Shown here: piece by piece, positions 29,422 through 40,380 of the stretch
How the letters are laid out: each line of letters begins with the position of its first letter
Position numbering within the stretch: position 1 is the first letter of the stretch
Source of the DNA: Stentor coeruleus
Lineage: Eukaryota; Ciliophora; Heterotrichea; Heterotrichida; Stentoridae
Assembly: GCA_001970955.1 (NCBI GenBank)
Contig: MPUH01000033.1
Span: 85,908 to 149,907, forward strand
Length of the DNA stretch: 64,000 nucleotides
Direction of reading: 5' to 3'
Position numbers and translations under genes: made by a program
Notes under the pieces: model-generated
Seen by the model: only the letters and a program-made list of their open reading frames with translations
What the model was told of the DNA's origin: nothing
Databases searched by the model: none

Positions 29422-30180
29422 TTAATTATCTTTAAATTGCTTTTTTATATAAGATAAAAAAGATGTATTTGTACTACATAAGCTATCCCATAGGGTTAAA
29501 AGGCTACCATAATTTCCAATATTATGTGAGTGATGATAACCATGATACTCTGCACCTGCTGAAAAAGGAAGTAATCTAAATGGACTCCAAGGTAATTCAT
29601 ACCCTGAATGTCCATCAACAGATTCAAGATTTCTCATAATAACCCATAAATACAAGGTAATAATATGACATTGCTTACCTAATAAAACTGGCCCAAGTGA
29701 AGTTGGCATCAATCCACTTAAAATAAACTCTACTGGATGAGAATATGCACCTGCAAGACCAATTGATACAACATATTCATGATGCTGTTTATGAAACCTT
29801 TTATACATAAATGGATGATGTAAAAATCTATGGCTCCAATAAAATCCGAAATCTTCAACCACAATAAAAAACCCAAAATGAACTAGGATTGTCCAACTTG
29901 AAGGAAAATCTTCATAAGAAAGCTTTAAATTAACCCCAGAAAGCATTAAACTTGCATATGCTATAAAAGGTCCGAGAACTAGTTGATTAAAACTTACAAG
30001 TATGAGAGTTTTTTTAAGTATTTTAGTAAATTCATTTTTGTCTATTTCCCATGGCCATGGTGTTTGTGATACTCTGTAGTATTCGAAGTATTTATATTTT
30101 CCTTTATAAATAATGTAGTAAAAGATATTCATTGAAACCATTGAAATAAGAGAGAGAAGCATGGTTAAGAATAGATTCAT
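29422..30180 (-). CDS. sterol desaturase/fatty acid hydroxylase family protein
   Basis: An ER-membrane di-iron enzyme with the three histidine boxes of the family in order: HRFLHH near residue 124, HKQHHEY near 137 and EYHGYHHSHN near 217. Several membrane helices are present. The closest layout is C4-methylsterol oxidase (ERG25/SMO) or a related alkane or fatty-acid hydroxylase; the substrate cannot be settled by eye. The first in-frame ATG is at 30180, but the frame is open and hydrophobic back to a TAG at 30313-30315. The protein therefore probably has another N-terminal membrane helix with an unresolved start. A diverged copy of that N-terminal segment, starting with an ATG at 30367, lies just upstream. 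Confidence 0.82.
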   Translation of the reverse strand: MNLFLTMLLSLISMVSMNIFYYIIYKGKYKYFEYYRVSQTPWPWEIDKNEFTKILKKTLILVSFNQLVLGPFIAYASLMLSGVNLKLSYEDFPSSWTILVHFGFFIVVEDFGFYWSHRFLHHPFMYKRFHKQHHEYVVSIGLAGAYSHPVEFILSGLMPTSLGPVLLGKQCHIITLYLWVIMRNLESVDGHSGYELPWSPFRLLPFSAGAEYHGYHHSHNIGNYGSLLTLWDSLCSTNTSFLSYIKKQFKDN

Positions 30181-30253
30181 AAAGGTTGGATCATTGTAAG
30201 GCAAATAGGAATAGAAATCGTAGGCGATACTTGGGAGTGCAAAAAAGAAAAGG

Positions 30254-30354
30254 AATGCTAAGAGATACCCTGGAATAATTGAAAGACCTTTAGAATAAAA
30301 ATAACAAAAATACTAAGATATACCCTGGAAGAATTAAAAATCTTTGGAATAAAA
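30254..30354. repeat. diverged tandem duplication at the 5' end of the hydroxylase gene
   Basis: 30254-30300 and 30310-30354 are imperfect copies (both contain GATA-TACCCTGGAA-AATT and AATAAAA). On the minus strand both encode a PGY(I/L)L hydrophobic segment. Only the upstream copy carries an ATG (30367), and only the downstream copy is in frame with the enzyme. Confidence 0.6.
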
Positions 30355-30521
30355 TCGGAGCTTTCATATGATAATATGATAAAGTTGCTTGCTTAGAAAG
30401 AGTATCCAAAAACAATAATTTGGTTGTTAAAGGTAATTCCTAAGAACTTTTTACATTAAAAAGTTATAATAATTTTCATAAAATCGTTTATTATATAAAT
30501 TGGCCTAGTTATATTTTAGCA

Positions 30522-31817
30522 ATGGATCGGCTAATGCAATATGAAATTTTGGAAAAAATAGGCAAAGGAAGTTTTGGAGAAGTCTTTAAAGCTTTTGCTA
30601 AAGAAACAGGTGAAATAGTTGCCATAAAAGTTATTGAGCTCAACGTAAAAACTAATTAGGATGAAAATGTACCAGAAATTATCAATCAAGAAATCCAAGT
30701 CTTAAAAGAGTCACAGAACCAAAGAATCACAAAATTTTACGAATCCTTCATTAGTAACTCTCAACTTTATATAGTTATGGAATATGTAGCAGGTGGTTCA
30801 GTAAAAGATATCATAAAACTTCGAGGGCCAATTCCAGAAATCTATATCCCAATTTTATTAAGAGAAATCTTACTAGCTCTTAATTATTTGCACAGCGCTA
30901 AGAAAATTCATCGTGATGTGAAAGCGGCTAATATCTTACTTTCAATGGATGGCCAAGTCAAACTTGCTGACTTTGGTGTTGCAGCCAAAGTCACAGAGTC
31001 AGTTTCAAAGAGTAATTCATTTGTCGGAACCCCTTATTGGATGGCTCCAGAGGTAATATCTCAAAGCAACTACGATGCAAAAGCTGATATATGGTCACTT
31101 GGGATAACATCAATAGAATTAGCTACAGGAAATCCTCCACATTATAATATTCCTCCTATAAATGCTTTATTTAAAATCCAAACTGACCCTCCTCCTTTTC
31201 TTGATAACTCCTTCTCTTTAGCTTTTAGAGATTTCTCAAGTCTCTGTTTACAAAAAGATATGAACCTTCGCCCATCAGCAGAATCATTACTTGAGCATAA
31301 ATTTATAAAGTCAGCTAAAAAAATTTACTACTTATCTGATCTTCTAGATTCTGCTAATATTAATAAAAAAGAACATAATAGATCATATTCTAATCAAGCC
31401 CCAGTAGAAACTGTTATGAAAATCCCAGAATCAACACATAGACATTCACATTCTTCTGAAAGTTCAAAAGCACGTCAAGCTAATCATAGGAAAAACTCAA
31501 GCAATTGCTCTTCAGCATCAAATTCAACGTTGAAAAGTGTGGAATTGAATCCTTCTGAAGATCATTTGGCTGTTGTTAATGAAGAGTTCTCTGAAACGTA
31601 TAAACTAGTTAAAGAACCATCGTTTTTGACTTTATTAGAATCGGCTATAGGGAATATAGAAACTAAAATTGAAGATTTGAGTTTGATTGATGGCCTTTAT
31701 ACTGCTGTTGCTGAATTGGAAATAAGAGACCCTAGACTTATGCCGAAGATTTTTAGTGAAATTATGAAAATTTATATAAATAGTTATCCTGCTGAATACA
31801 AGCAGCTATTTTCTTAA
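30522..31817 (+). CDS. Ste20-family (germinal centre kinase III/MST-like) protein kinase
   Basis: The gene has two exons, 30522-30644 and 30660-31817, split by a 15-nt intron, giving 426 residues. The kinase domain spans residues 8-258. It has the glycine loop IGKGSFGEVF, VAIKVI, HRDVKAANILL near 138, DFGVAAKV near 157 and the Ste20 signature GTPYWMAPEV near 176. A serine-rich linker and a short conserved helical C-terminus follow. GCK-III kinases work downstream of MO25-like scaffolds and regulate polarity, cytokinesis and stress responses. The ATG is followed directly by MDRLMQYEILEKIGKG, the usual start position of this family. Confidence 0.93.
30645..30659 (+). other. 15-nt intron (GTAAAAACTAATTAG)
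   Basis: It splits the N-lobe of the Ste20 kinase in phase 0. Its in-frame TAG is removed by splicing, which restores the conserved sequence between VIELN and the C-helix. Confidence 0.95.
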
Positions 31818-33222
31818 GGTAATTCTTGATATAATTTTCTATTGTATGGAACTTTAATAGATGGTTTATGCTTAGGTTTTAATAGGTCGAGATACTAAAA
31901 AAATTTATGCAATTATCTAGACAACCAGCATGAAAAGAAGCCTTAAAACCCTCAAAGGCTTTATAAGATTTTAAAGCATTGGTCATCTTTTATTTTATAA
32001 GAATATGTTATAAAATAAATTAAAAATCCAAATATATATTATAATAAATACTATAGCAGAAAATAATTACAATATCAAGAACTGAAAATTTATGTCAACT
32101 TAGATATTATGAATCCTGGAAGAGGTTAAATAAAATCCACACTCTACCATACTTAAAAATATTGAGTGAACTAAGTTATTGAAGTGATAATATCAGATTC
32201 TACATTTTCCAAAATGAAAGCTTTCATTTTCTTTAATTATAATTTCAAAGCGATTTGATGATTTTTCTCTACTTTACTTTTATATTCCAGCTATTTTTGA
32301 AGTTAATGAGAAATTTTCTTTACAACAAATATTGAAATACTTTTACTTCTAATTAGCATGCACTGCTTTCAAAATATTTTTAAAAGGCAACACTAAGATA
32401 AGCAATAAATATAATTTCATCTAAAATTAAGTCACTTTACTTTATGATTTATTTTAAAAGTACTTTATTCTGTGTGAATATAGGTTGCCTAATAATAATA
32501 ATTAACTTTTTATATATAACAGTAAAAATTTTTTCTTTAAAGATACTGATCAATGATAAGATGATATAAACTTTCATCTTCTCTTTATAATGATGATAAG
32601 TAATAAGGTGACACAAACTTTCATCTTTTGTCTATAGAACTTCAGAATTTAAACCTTGTGTCGAGATAAATTTTTAACATACTAAGAGTTTATATTGAAA
32701 ATTATACTTGGCTTTTATTACCTCTAATCTTTAATATTGAGGCTATAATTTCTAATAGGATCGAATTATATCGCATTTTCAAATTTTGATAATCTAGTAT
32801 TCTTAATGCATAATAACTAGAAAAATCTTAATTATTCTGCTTCTAAAAAAATATGAATTTACGCATAATCAAAATCCTTACTTAATCATAAACCTACAAT
32901 AATATAATCTTATATTTCATTTATCTTAACGGAAAAAAAAAAACTCTTACTACATCATTCATTTACATTATCAAAACCATTTAAACATACAAATAAACTA
33001 TTTAATCCTAATAAGACATATTTAAAATCCTATAATATACCAAGAGACAAAAATGGAATATTATCCTAATATTAAAAACTTTAACAGTTCAATTTGTTTA
33101 ACTGATAATCCAATACTCTAATGAAATTCTTTTTAGTATTTCAACATATAAATATTCTTTATATAAAAAATTCAATCTAATTTATATAATCAGTTATTTT
33201 CTTTAATTATCTCTTTAGGAAA
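31818..33222. other. 1.4-kb intergenic region with a small imperfect repeat
   Basis: AT-rich DNA between convergent genes. Around 32555-32637 two roughly 40-bp segments ending in AAACTTTCATCTT are imperfect tandem copies. The right part (32850-33220) is C/A-rich, the 3' flank of the minus-strand gene. No gene is seen. Confidence 0.55.
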
Positions 33223-33522
33223 TTAGGAATAGCAAGGAGGAGAAAGATATTCTGTTTTGCAGCATGGGGTATTCTCAAGAGTTGATATATTCCAATGATC
33301 ATCTTCATGCTTATAATCTGAATGAGGACTTGGACGTATTGATGTATGCTCACTCGGTGATGGTAAAGCTAGAGTTGCTAAAGCTTCTTCGGATTCTGAA
33401 TCACTGATTGACTCTGATAGAGGAAAACCTTGAGGCTTTAATGACTCTGGGACGTATATAGCTTTAATTATTTGGACTTCATTTTCCTTTTCGGCATCAC
33501 ATGTTGAACATAGCGAACCCAT
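33223..33522 (-). CDS. small acidic protein with N-terminal acylation signal, 99 aa
   Basis: From the ATG at 33522 the product starts MGSLCSTCDAEKEN, a likely myristoylation/palmitoylation signal. It continues as an acidic, serine/proline-rich, probably disordered chain with a CC pair near the end. The open frame extends eight codons further upstream, but this start is preferred because it exposes Gly2. No domain is recognised. Confidence 0.6.
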   Translation of the reverse strand: MGSLCSTCDAEKENEVQIIKAIYVPESLKPQGFPLSESISDSESEEALATLALPSPSEHTSIRPSPHSDYKHEDDHWNISTLENTPCCKTEYLSPPCYS

Positions 33523-34407
33523 TATTATATGCGAAATTTTTGTCATAATTTGTTCTGGTATTCTAAATGTTTGAGAAAATTTTGGCTTTTTCTACAATGA
33601 AAATATTAGTTTTTTATTAGTTTTATCATTTTAGGGTAGTTAAAAGAGTTTATTAAGTATACTGAGTTGTTGATAAAAGCCTCTCTTTTATTTATTACTA
33701 TTATTTATAGATTCTTTTGGATTTTATTATATTGGAAGAGTTTTGTTTTGCTGTTTTATTAGCTTAAAGAAGATATAGAATTAGTATTACACTAATTATA
33801 TTTTATTAGAAATTTTCTGTTTAGCTTATAAAGTAAAGTAGATAAAGTTTATATCTTTAAAATATATCATAATTAATCAATGATTATGGATTATTTTTTT
33901 CAAAAGTATCAGAGACTCTAAAAAAAGTAAATAAAACTTATATATATGAAATTAAAACACACTTTATTAAAGATTAATAAATTCTTAAATCATTTCAAAA
34001 GTAGGGAATCTATCATATACACTATAATCCCCAAACTTAAGCCCCACATATCGATATAAACTTACTTATACCAATAAAACATTTTCTATCTAAACCTAAA
34101 TTCCCTAATTTTAAACCATTATCCAAATAAACTTGCACAAACTATCTAAATTTGATTATCAGTACAAATACCCAAACCTTTTCTAAAAATCTCAAACTCC
34201 CAAGCTCCTAAGATCCCAATATCCAACTCTTAAACCCTATAAATAATCTCCACACATAATTTTAAAATCTTAAATCCAAAACACACACAATAAATCTATA
34301 TTTAAAATCTATCACAACAAGCCTCCATCAATAAAACCTACTAAAACCATCTCTAAACCCCATAAAAACTTGCTAAATCATAAGAACTGGAGAAAATATA
34401 ATAATTA
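33523..34407. other. divergent intergenic region with composition switch
   Basis: The left half is G/T-rich on the plus strand and the right half (from about 33960) C/A-rich. Each is therefore C/A-rich on the strand of the gene it precedes. No gene is seen. Confidence 0.6.
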
Positions 34408-35241
34408 ATGCAGGTGTTTTTTGAACTATACCTAACCCTAGCTATATCAGCTTTATTAAGTGTGCTGGGGTGTAGTTTTATTATAGCGATTTATTTTAAA
34501 TTCCCTGATCTAAAATGTTTCGCTTTCCGAATCATTCTCTTTCTAAGCCTCTTCGACGGTTTAGAAGCTTTTTTTCTAACAATCCCAGCTCCAATCATCA
34601 GCCCATATCTTTGTACGATACAAGCTTTAACAAATCAATTCTTTGGCCTTTGTAGCATTTTATGGACAGGTTGTATATCAATAATAGTCTATATTCAAGC
34701 ATTAGATTTTACAGCTGATCCTGAAAAACTTGAAAAAAAATTCTTAGCTTTAGTTACGATGTTTTCTTTGTTAACAAGTATTTGCATACTATTTTTTGAT
34801 AAATACGGGTTAATTGGTGGAAATTGTTGGATTTTAGATGATGGTATAGGGGAATATTTTAGGTTTGGGTTTTTTTTTATACCTGCTTGGATTGTTATTA
34901 CAGTTATAAGTGTTTTGTATTCGATTATAGCAAGAGAAATATATAAATCTGCATCTTTTAATAATGAACTTAGAGAGATTAAAAGGAAATTGATTAAAAA
35001 ACTTATGTTTTACCCTTTGGTTATGATTTTGTGCTTTACTCCTATGACTTTGTATAGGGTGCTGCAGTTTTATGATGAGCCACTGTGGTTTTATTGCTTT
35101 TCTTTGGCGTTTTATAATCTTAGGGGGTTGATTAATGCGCTTGTGTATGGGCTGAATGAGAATGTTAGGAATAAGATTATAATGAATTTAAAAGGAGAAT
35201 CGAACTGCTCGTTTATTAGTCAAAAATCTTTTACTTTCTAA
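34408..35241 (+). CDS. seven-transmembrane receptor, cAMP-receptor-like GPCR
   Basis: The 277-residue protein has seven hydrophobic helices filling almost the whole chain, with a very short N-terminus and a short serine-containing tail. The layout and motifs (GGNCWI in the second extracellular loop, and LRGLINALVYGLNENVR at the end of helix 7 and start of helix 8) match the Dictyostelium cAMP-receptor-type family. The ligand is unknown. It would signal through a heterotrimeric G protein at the plasma membrane if the family role is kept. Confidence 0.78.
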   Translation: MQVFFELYLTLAISALLSVLGCSFIIAIYFKFPDLKCFAFRIILFLSLFDGLEAFFLTIPAPIISPYLCTIQALTNQFFGLCSILWTGCISIIVYIQALDFTADPEKLEKKFLALVTMFSLLTSICILFFDKYGLIGGNCWILDDGIGEYFRFGFFFIPAWIVITVISVLYSIIAREIYKSASFNNELREIKRKLIKKLMFYPLVMILCFTPMTLYRVLQFYDEPLWFYCFSLAFYNLRGLINALVYGLNENVRNKIIMNLKGESNCSFISQKSFTF

Positions 35242-36064
35242 TAATAATTACTGTGAAAAATTGATTGTGAGTAGGGTTTTTTGTATAATCCTTTATATAT
35301 CAAAACTATCTTTATATCTAAGTAAAATAATTCTGATGTTTGACGATAATATTTTCTAACTATATAAATTATTAACTCTATAATTTCGCCTTTGATATTA
35401 GAATTATATGTAAAAATATTAGTAATGAATATATCAATGTAAATAATCATTACTTAAGCAGTAAGAAAATTATATAATAAACATGAACAAAAATGAAAAG
35501 CGGACAAAGAAATAAACTTGCTTGAACGAAGAAATTATCAGAGAAAATTAGTATTGAACTTTTCATAGAGTTTTGTGAAAGAGGTAGATGTAAGAATATA
35601 TACCTATAGACCTTTAAATAAATATTGTAATATCCTAGAGCATAAACAACTTAAAAATCTCCTTAGGAATACGGTAAAACAAACATTTTAGATTTTAAAA
35701 CTATTGGCCCAACATACCTTATAGAGGAAGTCGCCAAGGCTGTTATTAGAAAACCTGAAAAAATTCAATACACCATTTAAATTCTTTTTTCTCTGTTGTC
35801 ACTTATCTTTTAAGCCATAATATCCAGCAAAAACTAAACGATAATCAAATAAAGCACAAGAAAAATCCTTAAAAATATTTTTCATCTACAAAAAAGCTGC
35901 ACACAAGCTTAACATTTATAAACATCATCCAAAATACATCTTCCTTTCCATCACCCCATCTCATCTAAAAAGCAAAAAAACCTCCAAAAAATATCATACC
36001 AAAAACCCTTCAAAAAGCGAACTTCTCTCAAACTTATCCTAAATCTACTTCTTATCTTATAAAA
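35242..36064. other. intergenic region
   Basis: AT-rich, changing to C/A-rich on the plus strand from about 35750 as the 3' flank of the minus-strand 14-3-3 gene. A 70-codon minus-strand frame at 35238-35450 is low-complexity and not called. Confidence 0.55.
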
Positions 36065-36856
36065 CTATAAGTCTTCAACCGCAGTACCATCTTTAGGTGC
36101 ATCTTGCATTTCCGAAGTCCAAAGTGTCAAATTATCTCTAATAAGTTGCATAATCGTTGTCGAATCTTTATACTGTTCCTCATCTAAATTATCTAATTCC
36201 GCTATAGCTTGATCAAAAGCAGTCCTAGCCATCGTACAAGCTTCAGTAGGTTGTTCTTTAACTTCATAAAAAAACACTGAATAATTAAGTGCAAGACCAA
36301 GTCGTATAGGATGAGTTGGAGGCATATCAGCACTTGCAAGTTCTAATGCTTGCTGATATACTCTTTGTGCATTATCAACAGCTGCAGTTCCATATTTCGT
36401 TTTATTTGCCCCAACACTTTGATATTCAGCCATATACCTATAATAGTCTCCTTGCATTTTTAAGAAAAACACTCTTGATTCGGTATTATTCTTTTTATTT
36501 GCTAAGATACTTGATATCAAATCTAAGACTTCTTGACATCGGTTGTTGAGTTCTTCTTCAATTTTCAATCGGAAGCTTCTTGCCAGTTCTGCTCTTTTAA
36601 GGTTTTTTCGGCTTTCTTCTTTGGTTTCTAGAGCACTGATTGTTCGCCAGGCGGTCCTTCGAACACCAACTACGTTCTTGTAACCCACGCTTAAGAGGTT
36701 TCTTTGGTCAACACTGAGTTCTGAAGCGTGGTGGACTACTTCTTTCATTATCCTTACCATGTCTTCATACCTTTCTGCTTGTTCGGCCAACTTTGCCTGA
36801 TAAACTAGAGTTTCCATATTATTATTATATTCAAATTGAAGCTCTGATGAAGACAT
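36065..36856 (-). CDS. 14-3-3 protein
   Basis: The 263-residue protein is a full-length 14-3-3 adaptor with nine helices. Family signatures include [20 protein letters not shown] (residues 52-71), the phosphopeptide-binding lysine, arginines and tyrosine around [18 protein letters not shown] (near 125-142), and DNLTLWTSE near the end. It is a dimeric binder of phosphoserine/threonine targets in the cytosol. It begins with an ATG and is intronless. Confidence 0.97.
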   Translation of the reverse strand: MSSSELQFEYNNNMETLVYQAKLAEQAERYEDMVRIMKEVVHHASELSVDQRNLLSVGYKNVVGVRRTAWRTISALETKEESRKNLKRAELARSFRLKIEEELNNRCQEVLDLISSILANKKNNTESRVFFLKMQGDYYRYMAEYQSVGANKTKYGTAAVDNAQRVYQQALELASADMPPTHPIRLGLALNYSVFFYEVKEQPTEACTMARTAFDQAIAELDNLDEEQYKDSTTIMQLIRDNLTLWTSEMQDAPKDGTAVEDL

Positions 36857-37155
36857 TTATGCAGTATTTTAAATGGTCTTAAGCTTTCTTTTTGGCTGGG
36901 GGTTTTTTTTTGTAAGAGAATTGTCAGATGATTAGAATTTTAAAGAAATTTTTATGGGATAAAGGTTTATAGGAAAAGTTTTAATAAGGATTGGATGAAT
37001 GATTGAGAAAAGGTGAGGCGAAAGTGTATGTTTTTGGTATTTGAAGAAAAGTTGTGGTAGTTTGTAAGATAAATTTTGATGGGTTATGTGATTTGATCAA
37101 TTTTGATAGAGTTTTTATGTTTTTTGGTGTTATTAGAACTAAGTTTTAAGGTTAT

Positions 37156-38121
37156 TTAATTTTCCCAGGTGTATCCTGAATAACTTAGTTCTTCATCAAC
37201 TCCAGAAAAAGTATCTCGTGCATCATCAAGTATATCCTTAACATTTAGAACTTCTCCTACTGATTTAATCACACTATATTCTCTTTTATCTTTTTGTAAG
37301 AACTCTTTGAAATTAAATGACTTCCATATGTAATAAGCAATAATAACTAGTTCTACACAAAGGAGAAAATTCTGGTATATAATCGAATTCCTAGCTGCTT
37401 CATTTTCTTCGCCGAATATCCCCGTTTTTATTAGAAGGGCAAATGCACAAGATTGCCAGAAAGAAAAGAAAACCAAGCTTTTGACACAGATAAATTTATA
37501 AAAAACCGACTTGTCTAAAGTATCTTTTGTAACTGTATATAAAAGAACAAGATAGTATAAGGAAATGCTTACAGAAACATTGCTAACTAATGAACAATAA
37601 AGATATCCTTTTTTATATGAGAAATCACCTTCTTCATAAAGATTCCAGCCAGCTAATATTAAGGCTAGAACTGAGATTATCGGGCGAAGAAATACAAACT
37701 GCAGTACTGCTTGTTTGACATTTCTATAAAACTGTTCCCCAAGCTGAATAGGTTTCATAGTGTTCATAGGCCAAGACCTTTTGATTGATTTCCTTGTTAT
37801 TAGTAGGCAGATTAAATGATATTCCCCACCTGTATATTCTATAATCAACTGAGTAAAAAGATATAATACGTAAGCTTCATACCTTCATATCTCTTACCCA
37901 TCTTTCAATGCACTTAACGCCAAGCTTTTTTCAGGGTACAAAACAATCAAATAACTCTGTATCGCGAAAATCTAATTATCTTATACTGGGACCATACCAA
38001 TAATTCTGCATATATGCAATTGGAGTTTGGGGTTATTATAATTAAGGAAATGCAATGAAATCTGTATCATACTAGCCATCAAACTCAAAGTAGTGCATAT
38101 CATGGCAATGTGTTCAATCAT
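37156..38121 (-). CDS. TMEM184/organic solute transporter alpha family membrane protein
   Basis: The gene has three exons, 38121-37987, 37971-37898 and 37882-37156, separated by two 15-nt introns, giving 311 residues. Unspliced, only the last 230 residues look open. Spliced, the N-terminal helices match the family (RIIGMVPIFAIQSYL, GYEAYVLYLFTQL). The rest has the conserved QFVFLRPIISVLALIL and SVSISLYYLVLLY helices, seven membrane segments in all, and an acidic tail. Members move organic solutes or shape membrane traffic; the substrate here is unknown. The ATG lies 50 bp after the Polo-like kinase stop on the same strand. Confidence 0.88.
37883..37897 (-). other. 15-nt intron (GTAAGAGATATGAAG)
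   Basis: This is the second intron of the TMEM184-like gene, in phase 2. Splicing restores the family motif DGYEAYV and removes an in-frame stop. Confidence 0.93.
37972..37986 (-). other. 15-nt intron (GTATAAGATAATTAG)
   Basis: This is the first intron of the TMEM184-like gene, in phase 0, right after MVP of the conserved MVPIFA segment. Confidence 0.93.
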
Positions 38122-38171
38122 AATATTTTATTAAAAATTTTTTTATAATTTTTCATTACTTTATAGTTTTA

Positions 38172-39860
38172 CTATTCATTAGCAACCGTCCCATTAGACA
38201 GTAGCTCTTTTGTATATCTGAGTCTTTTACTTAAATCTTGTGTAGCAGTTTCAAAAATACTACTCAAAGGATGGACTGAGATTTTTAAAGTTTTGTTTAT
38301 ATAAACAGCATGTTTTGTCGCATTTGTTAAAAGCAATTCAGATTTGTCCATGAATTTTACCTGGACTACTTTGTTACTCATTCTAAATATAAATGCATGT
38401 TTTGTATTTATAAATTGCTTTACATAGATTGATGGTGAGAAAAAGTGGTTTTCATGCTTATCAACTTTTAGGTATTTTCTGAAATGCTCAACTAGGTTAA
38501 CTTTTCTTTTATATTCCTGTGGACATGAGTCTATCACAAATGTGATTTCTTCTGAAGAGTTTTTGTCTTGAAATTTATAGGTTTGTCCTGAAGGGTCACT
38601 GATTAGTTTTGAAGAGTCGTTGAAAAAAACTCCTACACACAAATTGCTAAGTACATACCCAACCCCATACTTAGACGAATAATCAACCCATTTCTTAACC
38701 CATACATCAGGTCCATTTTCCATTGTTATATAACAACTAGCAGCCATGATTTTCCTATTTTTTTCTATCGGACTCTTCTCTTTAATTACAGTTTCAAGTC
38801 GTTCTCCATTATCCACCTCTCTAATCTCACAATTTTTTTGTGTCTCATTCAAAAACTCTTTATTTTCTTTAGATTTAGCCCTAGTTGTCTGTGGCCTATT
38901 CTCATCACAAACCTTGAAATTGCTTATAAAATGTGCAGAAGGTGGTACAGCTAAAGAACTTAACGGCATAGATTTTGGTATTGCATTCCTAGTAAAAAAC
39001 ATAAAACCTTGAATTTCTTCAAGTCCTGGTCTCATATTAGGATCTAAAACTAAAATCTGCATAATCATATCCTTAGCATCTTTAGACAATTCTGCATACT
39101 CAGGAAAGCCATATGCATTCATTTTAATCCTTTTATAAGTTTCCTTTATATTATTTGTTTCAAAAGGAGCCTTTCCTACCAATAAAGTATAAGCCAAAAC
39201 ACCAAAACTCCATACATCCACCTCATAACTATGACCATTATTCCCTTCAAGTATCTCTGGGGCTATATAATTAGGTGTACCACATATAGTCCTTTTACGT
39301 TCTCCTTCAAATTCTAATTTACTTGCTAAACCAAAATCTCCAAGTTTTAATTCAAGTTTCTCATTTAAAAATATATTCCCTAACTTGATATCCCTATGTA
39401 TTATCTTGTTATTGTGAAGATATTTTAATGCTGAAATAAGTTGATTAAGATAACATTTAGCTTCAATTTCAGTCAAACGTTTACGTCGACGTAACAATTC
39501 GCTTAAAGATTGATTTGTACAGAGTTCAAGGAGGATATAAAAGTTTTCGCTATCTTCGAAAAAGTGCTCAAATTTCACAATGTGTGGGTGGATAAGGGAA
39601 CGATGGATTTTGATTTCGCTTTTAAGCTTTTGATGGAGTCTTGGCTTGGTTAAGGATAATTTATTGATTATTTTGCTTGCAAAAACTTGTTTGGTGTCTA
39701 GGCTTGTAAACTCAAAGACACTTGCGAAACCCCCTTTGCCTAGGAATTTACCTTTGCTGTATGTTCGGATTTTGATATCATTGTTTGGCCTCTTTACTAC
39801 TTCTTCAACTTGTTGTAAGTCTATAAGTCCTTGGATTGGCTTTTTTATCTGTCCTGTCAT
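38172..39860 (-). CDS. PLK: Polo-like kinase
   Basis: The 562-residue protein has a kinase domain at residues 31-290: GKGGFASVFEF, HRDIKLGN near 154, GDFGLA near 172, and a T-loop with RKRTICGTPNYIAPE whose threonine is the usual activating site. Two polo boxes follow at about 385-465 and 475-555 (VWVKKWVDYSSKYGVGYVL is the first). Polo-like kinases control centriole/basal-body and division events. The start codon lies within the duplicated junction at 39804-39935, so a ghost first exon of the same 19-codon start is present upstream of the N. Confidence 0.94.
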   Translation of the reverse strand: MTGQIKKPIQGLIDLQQVEEVVKRPNNDIKIRTYSKGKFLGKGGFASVFEFTSLDTKQVFASKIINKLSLTKPRLHQKLKSEIKIHRSLIHPHIVKFEHFFEDSENFYILLELCTNQSLSELLRRRKRLTEIEAKCYLNQLISALKYLHNNKIIHRDIKLGNIFLNEKLELKLGDFGLASKLEFEGERKRTICGTPNYIAPEILEGNNGHSYEVDVWSFGVLAYTLLVGKAPFETNNIKETYKRIKMNAYGFPEYAELSKDAKDMIMQILVLDPNMRPGLEEIQGFMFFTRNAIPKSMPLSSLAVPPSAHFISNFKVCDENRPQTTRAKSKENKEFLNETQKNCEIREVDNGERLETVIKEKSPIEKNRKIMAASCYITMENGPDVWVKKWVDYSSKYGVGYVLSNLCVGVFFNDSSKLISDPSGQTYKFQDKNSSEEITFVIDSCPQEYKRKVNLVEHFRKYLKVDKHENHFFSPSIYVKQFINTKHAFIFRMSNKVVQVKFMDKSELLLTNATKHAVYINKTLKISVHPLSSIFETATQDLSKRLRYTKELLSNGTVANE

Positions 39861-39935
39861 ATAATATATTTAANTTCAACTTGTTGTAAGTCTATAAGTC
39901 CTTGGATTGGCTTTTTTATCTGTCCTGTCATATAA
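39804..39935. repeat. about 60-bp duplication around single N (39874), covering a start codon
   Basis: 39804 to about 39864 and 39875 to about 39935 are copies. They include the ATG of the Polo-like kinase, giving a second dead-end start. The sequence to 40380 is G/T-rich upstream flank and then C/A-rich, with no gene. Confidence 0.85.
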
Positions 39936-40380
39936 AATATGGGATTTTGAATTTTATGAACTTTATGGAACAGGTGCGTAACTTGATGATAAATGATAAG
40001 ATCCTGTGAATGTGTTTTTGTTTTTATAAGGTTGAGATATTTGTTATGTTTTCTGTTGGGTGTTATGATGCTGGAGGAGATCTTTGAAAACTTAAATTTT
40101 TAAATAAAATTAGTAGTTAAAAAATTTATGAAGGAGGAAATGTGCTTGTTAGGAGATTATGGAAATGAAATTGGTGTATTGTTTTAGTTTATTAGTACTT
40201 AGCATTAGTTTGGGATGATTGCGTGGAATTTATCACAAAAATACAACCTAACGTAAAAAACTTCATCTCCATTTACAAAAAACTCTATTTAAAATATCTT
40301 CATATACACAACATAAATACTTTACTACCATAAATACTCTCTACATCCTAACATAATATCAATCTTTAAATAAAAAATCT

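Noticed and set aside
35238-35450. 70-codon minus-strand frame after the 7TM gene
   Set aside because: Low-complexity, overlaps the 3' end of the receptor gene, no coding character.
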